A stretch of 25,421 nucleotides of DNA, from the NCBI GenBank assembly GCA_017609385.1, contig JAFCEA010000006.1, positions 1-25,421 on the forward strand. The letters run 5' to 3'. The notes under the pieces are model-generated. The model had not been told where the DNA came from and ran no database searches. It saw only the letters and a program-made list of their open reading frames with translations. The position numbers and the translations under genes were made by a program. Position 1 is the stretch's first letter. Each line of letters begins with the position of its first letter. Below are positions 14,669 to 22,393 of this stretch, piece after piece. This stretch comes from Candidatus Woesearchaeota archaeon. Its GTDB lineage: Archaea; Nanobdellota; Nanobdellia; Woesearchaeales; CG1-02-33-12.

Positions 14669-15191
14669 AATAATGTTCAACCCCTTTTATTATAACATGA
14701 TTTTTATCTATTTCTTTAATCAGGTTATTTTCCTTATTATACATCCCTATTTTAATGTTTAATTTTGAGTCAATAAGAGCAAGTTCCTTTTTCAGGTTTT
14801 TATTTTTAGTTTCAATAAAAATGTCAATATCACTATTTTTTCCTGCAAGCCCCTTTGCATATGAGCCAAAAAGAACAGCTAATTTTATCTTTTTATCTCT
14901 TTGAATTTTTTCAATAATATTTCTTAATCCGGGATATTTGGCTATTGTTTGAACTAAATTATACTGCTCAGTTATAAAAACATATGCCTTTGATTCAGCT
15001 GTTTTTTTCAGAAAATAGGTTTGATTTTTCCCTTCTTGCGTAAAATCAACAACATTCTCTTTTGAAAGCTCCTTTATCTTCCTAACTATCATCATATGGT
15101 TTATATTAAGTTTTTTAGCTATCTCCCGAACATGACTATTCTTTCTTAACAAAATCCTTATAATCTCTAATTTGTAATTTTTTTGTTCCAT
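14643..15191 (-). CDS. HTH-fused minimal nucleotidyltransferase (MNT) of a HEPN/MNT pair (module 2)
   Basis: A 182-residue protein with a helix-turn-helix (SHVREIAKKLNINHMMIVRK, residues about 18-40) followed by a pol-beta nucleotidyltransferase. The catalytic signature is LFGSYAKGLAGKNSDIDIFI (residues about 110-130). It has the same build as module 1, but the sequences have diverged well apart. I prefer the ATG at 15191 because a TATA box (TTTATAAA on either strand, 15214-15221) lies 26 nt away; an ATG at 15200 adds three residues. By analogy with characterised pairs it would be the antitoxin and self-regulator; this is inference. Confidence 0.85.
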   Translation of the reverse strand: MEQKNYKLEIIRILLRKNSHVREIAKKLNINHMMIVRKIKELSKENVVDFTQEGKNQTYFLKKTAESKAYVFITEQYNLVQTIAKYPGLRNIIEKIQRDKKIKLAVLFGSYAKGLAGKNSDIDIFIETKNKNLKKELALIDSKLNIKIGMYNKENNLIKEIDKNHVIIKGVEHYYEKNQFFG

Positions 15192-15213
15192 ATGTAACAT
15201 TTATGTTAAATCA

Positions 15214-15221
15214 TTTATAAA
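15214..15221 (-). promoter_or_regulatory. TATA box of HEPN/MNT module 2
   Basis: The box TTTATAAA is centred 26 nt upstream of the ATG at 15191, which favours that ATG as a leaderless start over the ATG at 15200. Confidence 0.45.
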
Positions 15222-15226
15222 CTTTT

Positions 15227-15502
15227 CTATTTTGTAATCAACTCATCAAAACACTTTTCATGAAAGTAATAAGTAAAGATAGTTATCTCATCATACTGCT
15301 GCTCAATAACAAGGCTTTTTCCCCCTATTGGCATAAGGCATTTATAGCAGGATGTTGGTTTTTCAGCATATATTAAATGTCTTTCTTTGAAATTTTTATA
15401 TCCATCAGAAAAATCATCATAAAAAAAATTAATTTCCAGCCTTGTAAATCTGATTATGCTGTCAAGGGTTTTTTTATATTTTGAGCCAGGAATAAAATTC
15501 AT
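15227..15502 (-). CDS. Small protein with CxxC and HxxxC motifs, coupled to apt (function unknown)
   Basis: A 91-residue protein. The N-terminal half contains basic and aromatic residues (TRLEINFFYDDFSDGYKNF); the second half has CYKC (residues about 52-55) and FHEKCF (about 80-85), which together could bind one zinc ion. The intervening LVIEQQYDEITIFTYY is strand-like, giving a zinc-ribbon or LIM/PARP-finger look. I do not recognise a named family. The ATG overlaps the apt stop codon (ATGA), so it is translated in coupling with adenine phosphoribosyltransferase, which points to a role in nucleotide metabolism or in binding RNA/DNA; that is inference. Confidence 0.75.
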   Translation of the reverse strand: MNFIPGSKYKKTLDSIIRFTRLEINFFYDDFSDGYKNFKERHLIYAEKPTSCYKCLMPIGGKSLVIEQQYDEITIFTYYFHEKCFDELITK

Positions 15503-16026
15503 TCTTCCTTATCATAATTTATTAGTGTAAGGATATTATGACCTTTTAATTTTTCTCTGCCTTTGAGGAAACTTAATTCTATTAAAAATGCCAGGCCAAT
15601 AATATCCCCGCCAAGCTTTTCAACAAGGTCAACAGCTGCTTTTGCAGTCCCTCCTGTTGCCAAAAGGTCATCAACAATAAGCACTTTATTGCCTTTTTCA
15701 ATTGCATCTTCATGCACTTCAAATGCATCCTTGCTGTATTCTGTAAGGAATTCCTGCTTTATTGTTTTATGCGGCAGCTTGCCAGGTTTTCTCAGAGGCA
15801 CAAAGCCTGCATGCAATTCATGGGCAAGAACAGCACCAAGAATAAAACCTCTTGATTCAGCACTTGCAACAATATTTATTCCCTTGCCATCAAAATGATG
15901 CATTATTTCTCTTATAACCTGCCTGAATGCATGCGGATCTTTCAACAGAGTTGTTATGTCCTTGAACATAATACCCTGTTTTGGAAAATGGGGTATTGTC
16001 CTTATCTTGTCCTTTAGTTCCATCAT
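15499..16026 (-). CDS. apt: Adenine phosphoribosyltransferase
   Basis: A 175-residue enzyme that converts adenine and PRPP to AMP in the cytoplasm. The family start MELKDKIRTIPHFPKQGIMFKDITTLL is followed by VASAESRGFILGAVLAHEL and the PRPP-binding signature VLIVDDLLATGGTAKAA (residues about 124-140), all matching Apt. I chose the ATG at 16026 (MMELKD) because AAGGG lies just upstream and a TATA box at 16053-16062 predicts a start near 16032; an upstream ATG at 16041 would add five residues. It lies 49 nt downstream of mtnP, whose reaction supplies adenine. Confidence 0.95.
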   Translation of the reverse strand: MMELKDKIRTIPHFPKQGIMFKDITTLLKDPHAFRQVIREIMHHFDGKGINIVASAESRGFILGAVLAHELHAGFVPLRKPGKLPHKTIKQEFLTEYSKDAFEVHEDAIEKGNKVLIVDDLLATGGTAKAAVDLVEKLGGDIIGLAFLIELSFLKGREKLKGHNILTLINYDKEE

Positions 16027-16052
16027 ACTACCCTTAAGCATGTTATTAATTG

Positions 16053-16062
16053 TAATATAAAA
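16053..16062 (-). promoter_or_regulatory. Possible promoter of apt
   Basis: Minus-strand TTTTATATTA lies in the 49-nt gap between mtnP and apt. It would start transcription near 16032, so apt could be transcribed both from its own promoter and from that of mtnP. Confidence 0.35.
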
Positions 16063-16075
16063 AATTTTCTAAATC

Positions 16076-16867
16076 TTAAAGAAATGCTCCATGCAAGGCA
16101 TTCTTGCAGTTGCAAGTTCTTTCTTTTGGAATTATTGGTATAATCTCTGCAAGAAGTCTTTTTACTTTTTCAATGTTGTTTTTCATTGTTGCTACTACCT
16201 CTTCTCCACTAACCTCACTATCCCTCCAGACATCATAATCAGTAACCATTGCAATTGTTGCATAGCATATCTCGGCTTCTCTTGCAAGCACAACCTCTGG
16301 AGCCATGGTCATTCCAATAATATCAGCATTCCATAATCTGAACATATTTGATTCTGCTTTTGTTGAGAATCTTGGACCTTCTATAACAACGCAAGTTCCT
16401 TTTTCATGGTATGGAAATCCAAGTTTTTTTGAACTATCAGAAAGCAGTTTTCTAATAACCGGGCAGCATGGCTCTGCAACAGAAATATGGCACACCTGTG
16501 AGCCAGTGTAAAATGTTGTTTCCCTTTTATAGGTTCTGTCAATAAATTGGTCTGTAAAAACAAAGTCGCCTGGCTTCATGCCTTCATTTAAAGATCCAAC
16601 TGCAGATGGTGCCAATATATGGGTTACACCGAGCTTTTTCATTGCATATATGTTTGCCCTATAGTTGACCTTGCTTGGGTTTATAGTATGATTTGGGCCG
16701 TGCCTTGGTATGAAAAATACATCTCTTCCTTTTAATTTTCCTGCTGTTATAAGGTCAGATGTGGCTCCGTAAGGCGTATGAACTTTTATTTTTTTTACAT
16801 CCTCAAAAAGCCTTGGGTCATGTACCCCAGAGCCACCAATAATACCTATCTTGATTTTTTCTTTCAT
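16076..16867 (-). CDS. mtnP: S-methyl-5'-thioadenosine phosphorylase
   Basis: A 263-residue enzyme that splits methylthioadenosine with phosphate into adenine and methylthioribose phosphate. It begins KIGIIGGSGVHDP, and has the phosphate-binding FIPRHGPNHTINPSKVNYRANIYA, the central APSAVGSLNEGMKPGDFV, GPRFSTKAESNMFR and MTMAPEVVLAREAEICYA, and MVTDYDVWR, where the Asp pair contacts the base. All this is typical of the MtnP/PNP-2 family. The C-terminus carries CNC (residues 252-254) with further Cys at CC in AEPCCPVI, recalling the CxC-disulfide MTAPs of hyperthermophilic archaea. Neighbouring apt uses the adenine product. Nucleoside preference (MTA versus inosine/guanosine) is inferred from motifs. 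Confidence 0.93.
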   Translation of the reverse strand: MKEKIKIGIIGGSGVHDPRLFEDVKKIKVHTPYGATSDLITAGKLKGRDVFFIPRHGPNHTINPSKVNYRANIYAMKKLGVTHILAPSAVGSLNEGMKPGDFVFTDQFIDRTYKRETTFYTGSQVCHISVAEPCCPVIRKLLSDSSKKLGFPYHEKGTCVVIEGPRFSTKAESNMFRLWNADIIGMTMAPEVVLAREAEICYATIAMVTDYDVWRDSEVSGEEVVATMKNNIEKVKRLLAEIIPIIPKERTCNCKNALHGAFL

Positions 16868-16933
16868 ATCAAAATATGATTAAATTTAAACTATAAAAAT
16901 GTTACTATTTGAAAAGAGATACATAAAATAATT

Positions 16934-17464
16934 TTATTTTGCTTTTAACTTAGCTGTCTGAGCCTTATCAGAGATTATTGCAGAATTACCACTTGGATCT
17001 TCAATTATTATCTTGAGCTTTTCATCTCCCCACATAACTTTATTAAGTTTTTTCAGGAGTTTTCTTGCTTTCTTTTTTTCATCTTTGTCTTCTGCATCAT
17101 CAGCCAGTGTTTCAATCTGATGCTTCACTCTTCTTAGTATGCCTTCAATGTTTGTTATGTAACCATTTGAAGCTGGCCCAGGAGTTATTGTTGTAATATG
17201 GGGTATCTTTACTGTTGCCTGCGAAGATTTAATGACCCTTATTTTCATATCCTCTTCAGAGCTTATATCTATTGTCTGCTTCACTGGTTCTTTCTGCTCA
17301 GCAGCCTCAACATCTGCAACATGATATTTGCAGTTAGAACAAGTCATCGAGAAAACAAATGTCTTGCCAAAGAATGGAATCTCAATCTCTTCTTCCATCA
17401 TTGTCATGTTATTTGTCTTGCACATTGGGCATGGCTGTTTTTCAATTGTTTCTGGTTTTTCCAT
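16934..17464 (-). CDS. ZPR1-like zinc-finger protein
   Basis: A 176-residue protein matching the archaeal single-copy ZPR1 domain. A four-Cys zinc finger is formed by CPMC (residues 12-15) and CSNC (about 42-45), followed by KYHVADVEAA. The second part has the beta-rich A/B domain with IRVIKSSQATVKIPHI, then TITPGPASNGYITNIEGILRR, which is the ZPR1 hallmark, and the C-terminal WGDEKLKIIIEDPSGNSAI. In eukaryotes ZPR1 helps fold the elongation factor eEF1A; a similar job in archaea is inferred. A TATA box (17481-17490) is about 23-26 nt before the ATG. Confidence 0.93.
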   Translation of the reverse strand: MEKPETIEKQPCPMCKTNNMTMMEEEIEIPFFGKTFVFSMTCSNCKYHVADVEAAEQKEPVKQTIDISSEEDMKIRVIKSSQATVKIPHITTITPGPASNGYITNIEGILRRVKHQIETLADDAEDKDEKKKARKLLKKLNKVMWGDEKLKIIIEDPSGNSAIISDKAQTAKLKAK

Positions 17465-17480
17465 GGTTTTTTTAGAAATT

Positions 17481-17490
17481 AGTTTATATA
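17481..17490 (-). promoter_or_regulatory. TATA box of the ZPR1-like gene
   Basis: The element (AGTTTATATA on the plus strand) is centred 23-26 nt upstream of the ATG at 17464, consistent with a leaderless transcript. Confidence 0.45.
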
Positions 17491-17508
17491 AAAAGTTTTT
17501 GTTTTAAT

Positions 17509-18339
17509 TTATTTAGTTTTAACTAAACTCTCAATAACAGAGATTATTGCAAGCCTCATATAAGCTATAACTGGGAAGATTAATATTATTCCAACAATGA
17601 TCATCAGATTTATGTTTATCATAAATAACAATCGAAGTATAAAATCAATAATAATGAAACCCAAAATAAACAAGACATACATGGAAGCTATTGTTGGAAA
17701 TTCCTTAATTCCCAAGGAAAATGATTTTTTTATTGAGTCAATAAAGCCGTGTTTTTTGATTAATACATATGATATAAATGCAAAATAACAAATAACAATT
17801 AATAAAATAACTGAAAATATATTAATAATTCCAAGATTTGATGGAATCCTTAAGACCTGGGTGTAAATAACTGCTTTTACATAGAAATAACTAATTATCA
17901 CAACCATAACATACCAAACAAAATTAACTGCAAAAAATCTTTTAATGTAATCTACTGGCTTTGTTTTTATTTTAAATATTTTATGTGCAATAAACCAGCT
18001 TGCTCCCTGAAAAATGCAATACAACAGATATGATAGAACCACAAGGCCAAAAATCCAAAAACCAATGTTAATAATAAGAGAGTTCATCTGCTGCTGATTG
18101 GATAGAATGTTTAAGCTAATCTCATTTTGTGTCAGGCCCTGAAATGCTTTTCCAGTGAGCATGAGCAATGAAATTATCCTGTCCATAATACTACTTAAAA
18201 AGAAATTATAACCAATAAAGAAAATAAACAAGAACAAAAGATCAATAAGAGCTGGAACAACAAGATAAAAAGGTCCCTCTTTTACAGCCTTGTAGGAATC
18301 AGTAAGGCCCTTTATTAGAATTTTCTTTTGAAGTTGCAT
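17509..18339 (-). CDS. Multi-pass membrane protein B of the surface cluster
   Basis: A 276-residue protein with about six membrane segments (for example LVVPALIDLLFLFIFFIGY, GFWIFGLVVLSYLLYCIF, INIFSVILLIVICYFAFI, YVLFILGFIIIDFILRLLF and LMIIVGIILIFPVIAYM). It is paralogous to the protein at 24368-25180: both have FQG then a basic loop (IFQGASW ... DYIKRFFAVNF versus FFQGLIW ... DYFKKFLLLNL) and a second loop KK-x-x-x-x-DS-x-K-x-(S/T)-F. I chose the ATG at 18339, four bases after the stop of the giant secreted protein gene; an earlier ATG (18375) lies within that gene. No named family is recognised. It may help export or anchor the neighbouring surface proteins, which is inference. Confidence 0.75.
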   Translation of the reverse strand: MQLQKKILIKGLTDSYKAVKEGPFYLVVPALIDLLFLFIFFIGYNFFLSSIMDRIISLLMLTGKAFQGLTQNEISLNILSNQQQMNSLIINIGFWIFGLVVLSYLLYCIFQGASWFIAHKIFKIKTKPVDYIKRFFAVNFVWYVMVVIISYFYVKAVIYTQVLRIPSNLGIINIFSVILLIVICYFAFISYVLIKKHGFIDSIKKSFSLGIKEFPTIASMYVLFILGFIIIDFILRLLFMININLMIIVGIILIFPVIAYMRLAIISVIESLVKTK

Positions 18340-18343
18340 TTTT

Positions 18344-21300
18344 TTACTTGTTACACCAATCATCAATAAATTCATCTAGCACGTTATCATTTTCCGCTTT
18401 AATTACATCTGCATCATTAATGTTTGGAACACATTTCTTATTATTATTTTCATCTTCACAGCAAATATTCCATCCTTCCACTATATCTCCACAATAGTCT
18501 TCTTCATCTTCACCGCATTTGCACTTTTCATTAATTAATGTGTTTGTTTCACATTGTTGTTCCTCATCATGAACTTCTCTGCCACAATCTATTGTGATTT
18601 CAAATTCTTCAGTGTCAATTGACTTTCCGCAGCATTCATAACCACCCTCTTTCTTTTCCTTTGAGTGCAATAACTCAAACTTTACTTTCCAGTTTGCTTG
18701 GCCGTCAACACATCCCTCTATTTTTTTTATTCTTTCAACTTCAATAACAGCACCCCAGTTTCCATCCTTACTAAAATCTGGATTGCTGTTTAGCTTAAAC
18801 TCAACACCCTTTCCTTTTCCCTCTTCTATTTTTATTATTCCATTTTCTTTATTATAAGTTCTTCCTCCTTTACACTCCTCCTTATCTTTAATATACCATC
18901 CATCTGGATTTTTGCCTAAATTATAGCAAACCTCATAATAATCTTCTGCAGTAAAAATTACAGCAAAACGTGTATCTGTACTGGAATATTGAGTCAAATC
19001 AAGATTCACATCTAATTGATTTTTGTAATCTTTTAAGGAGCCTATACTTTTGATTTTATCACCCGTTTCACTGCCAAAAACATCTCCGATTGTGTATCCT
19101 GGAAGTGTGTATTCTCGAGAACCTTCTGTTATTGGTATCTTAATTGGGTCTTCTTTTTTTATCTCCTTATTGTTTTGGTCAGTTATTTTCCATACAAGGT
19201 ATTTAGGTATTTTGTCTCCTGATTCAGGGGGTATTATCTCAACCTCAACATTAAAGTCAATTGTGTCTCTAATTGCATATGGCTCTTTTTTTAGGTTTCT
19301 CTTGTCTGAAGGATAAACATCTATGAATCTTGCATCACCATATTTTCCAATGATAAAGCTGCATCTGAACTCTCCGCTTTTTGAGTCAAGCTTGCAGTCA
19401 GCAGGAGCTTTTTCACCTATGTCTTTTATTTCAATTCAATGACTGCCTTATCATATCTTACAGGAGAATCAGGGATATCAATATAAAACTCATCACTATA
19501 AAGGTCGCCTGCACTTAAACTTCCTGATGCAACATTATATATTTCTTCCTTGCCCCTGTAAAAGCAGTCGCATCTTCCCTCTGGACATGAGTTGTCATTT
19601 GAGCATTGCAGATAAACATTATAGTTAAGGTCTGCTCCTGCAATAATACCTGCACCAATATGATAAATATAAGTTGTTCTTCCGTAATCAAGAGGATTAG
19701 ACCCCATAAATCTTCTTGTTGTTGGATACAAGAAGCCCTCGCTTTCCAATGTAGGCATTCCAACCTCTGCACTTAGCATTGTGTCAAGGTCAAACTCTCC
19801 CCAATCACCTGTAAATGCAACCAAGCATACAGAATGTATAATCTTCCTTTCATTGAACATTGTGTTGTACATGCCAGTCTGTCCATATCTTGAAGAAACA
19901 GAATCAGCAACATTTTTTCCAGCAGTTGATATTTTTTGCATTACTCCTACAAGACCTTCTGAGATTTCTTCACCTGCTCCAAATGCAAATGATTCCCCAG
20001 TGCATCTTATGACATCATAAATCATGTCACATACATATGTTGTAAGCACTGCCTTGCATACACCAGCACTTCCCTGGCCAGTTATCATTATTGTTTCAAA
20101 GCACTGCTTCACAGCTTCAAGAATCTGTTTCCAAAGATTTAGCCAGCCAGAGACAGCAGGCAAGCAGACTGCCTGCACAGACCTTATAAAGTCAGAGGTA
20201 GGGTCAAGAATATAATTGCCCTTGCCTTCAATGCCTCTCTTTGATTGCACACCTGAAGGTATTTTTTCTATATCTTTTTCTTTGTTTACTTTTGTTTCAT
20301 CATATTCAAGAATACTACCATTTTTGTGTTTATAATATTGCTTTCCCTCTTCTTCAAATATATAATATCCTTGATCATCTTTTATTTGTCTTTCACCACT
20401 ATAAAAGACCTCATTTTCTCCTTCGCCAACACTTATCCATTCCTCAGGAGAAATTTTTTCTACTTTTTCATATTCTACTTTTCTTCCTATCCAAACACTA
20501 CCATCTGGATCAATTAAATAAACCTCTTGTTTTATTCCAGAACCAATTGTTATAACCTGGGTGGTTTTTTCTTTTGCTTTTTCGCAGAATGCAAGGCCCT
20601 CTGATATCTTGTCAAAGAAGCTTTTCTCTCTTTCCCCTTCTTCTGCAGTAGCCCTTTCCCATTCATCAAGAGTCATGAATGCAGAGTCCCAGGCACGCTT
20701 GTATTCTTCCTCGCATTCATCTGAATCTTGGCCAAACATTCCATTAAACATTTTACCATATTTTTCACTATCTATTATTCCCTTGCATAAATTTTCATTT
20801 GTTATGCTGTCTTTGTAAGTTTCCTTATGATATTCAAGGGAAGGCACGCTTGGGCAGAATATTCTGTCGCATATCCAGTTCCTTGTTTTTTCAAACTCTC
20901 TTAAAGATTTCAAATCTTGAAGGCAGGCATCACAATTAAGTTCAATAAGATTACCTTCACTATCTACTTCATCTGTTTGAGTAGCTATACAACTGTCCTC
21001 TCCATTTATTAGTGCTTTAATTGCATCTTGTTTTACACTAACACATGAGAATTCAACACTTGCTGATTTAAAGAGGTGAACAAGCCATGAGCCCAAACAT
21101 CCAATAAATGTATATTTTTTAACAGTGTCAATAGGTTTTTTTATTGTGTCAATAAGGTTTATAGTGGAATTTAAGAAATTTACAGTAGCATTTAGTAATT
21201 CTTTTGGAATTTTGTCAAGTGGAATCTCCTTGTCAACCATTATCTTAATTGTCCAGCAGTTTCTTTGCGTGTTTTCAACAATATCCCCATTTATATCCTC

Positions 21301-22389
21301 ATATTCATAGTATATATCAAGCCTTAGTGGTATTTTTATAAAACTAAGATTATTAAGTTCTTCTTTTGTATAAGGCCAAGGATTCAGATTTACAATAAAA
21401 TATCCAATTGTGTAATCATCATTCCAGTAGCTCATTGCAGAACCAGGAAATAGTTCATCCTGGAATTTTTCTTGTGATGACATGCTCAATTCATAGCTTG
21501 TAAGCTGAGGCTCACTTGTTAAACTAACCTCACTGGGATCACCTCTTCCCCTATATGTCAGATTAATAGGAAAGCTGAATTGGGCTATTCCCTGTATCAA
21601 ATGCTCGGGTATTACAACATCTGGAGTTAACTTGCCTGTTTTTACATCCCAGTCAGAGCCATAGCCACAAAGAGTATATGTAATAATATCCTCAACAGTT
21701 GCTTCTCTGCCATAATCATCTGTTGCAACTATTTTTATCTTGTTTTCCCATGCATTCCCTTCCTGTGTTCCAACAGTTATGCTCTTATCTGTTGTAGTTA
21801 TTTTAATGCTCTTATCAAGCTTTATGTCAATCTCAAAATTACCCTCAGAATCAGATTTTCCAGAATATTTCTTTTTTTCATTAACAAAAACATCTATATT
21901 TATATTTGCTTTATTGACTTGGCCTTTAACTGTCTGTTCTGCTGTATATGCAGGGTTTAGCTCATATATATTATTGTAGATTATTTGAGGCTGCTCTGAG
22001 TCGCAGAAAACATCAAACTTGTTTATAACAGAATTCCCGCCAGCATCTGTTGAATTAATGATTATCTTGTTTTCCCCTTCTGCCAATGTTATGCCTATTG
22101 AAAATGTATTGTCTTCATTTGAACTTATTGTTCCATAATAATTAGAATTAAGAGTAACCTCAATTACAATGGGCTCATTTGTTGTTCCCTTAATATCAAT
22201 AAATGGTTCACTAACTTTTTCTTTTGGTTTTTCTATGTTTATAGACGGGGGAGTGTTATCCTCAATAGTTTGTTCTTCGTCACTTTGCTCTTCATCCTGT
22301 GCAAAAACTCTTGCAGTATAAACAGGCATGCCTAATATAAGAAATATGCAGCTGATAGCTATAAACTTTAGTTTTATGTCTTTCATCAT
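18344..22389 (-). pseudogene. Giant secreted Cys-rich protein with Ig-like repeats, split by a 5-bp tandem duplication
   Basis: The first frame runs from 22389 to a stop at 19426-19428, the second from about 19435 to 18344. The second frame, 363 residues, contains no methionine at all, so it cannot start on its own at an ATG. At the junction TCAAT is repeated (19431-19435, 19436-19440); removing one copy joins YDKAVIE to IKDIGEKAPADCKLDS, giving about 1346 residues. Features: signal peptide (IKLKFIAISCIFLILGM, cleavage near FAQ), acidic linker, two Ig-like segments beginning NTPPSINIEKP and ending about residue 260, a large Cys-rich middle (CDACLQDL, CDRIFCPS, CSNDNSCPEGRCDC), and a very Cys-rich acidic end (CKCGEDEEDYCGD, ICCEDENNNKKC). 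It is extracellular, probably disulfide-bonded, and of unknown function. A TTG at 22401 is an alternative start. If the duplication is an assembly error the gene is intact. Confidence 0.8.
19431..19440 (-). repeat. 5-bp tandem duplication that splits the giant secreted protein gene
   Basis: TCAATTCAAT reads ATTGAATTGA on the coding strand. Loss of one five-base unit restores a single frame across the junction. Five bases shift the frame by two, as does the 14-bp duplication at 605-632. Confidence 0.85.
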
Positions 22390-22393
22390 AATC

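Noticed and set aside
18344..19009. Independent 221-residue protein starting at a GTG at 19009
   Set aside because: The same frame is open without a break back to the duplication at 19431-19440 and reads on from the giant protein; the GTG has no promoter or ribosome site of note.
19426..19440. Programmed ribosomal frameshift joining the giant protein frames
   Set aside because: No slippery heptamer or downstream structure is apparent, and a simple 5-bp duplication explains the shift fully.
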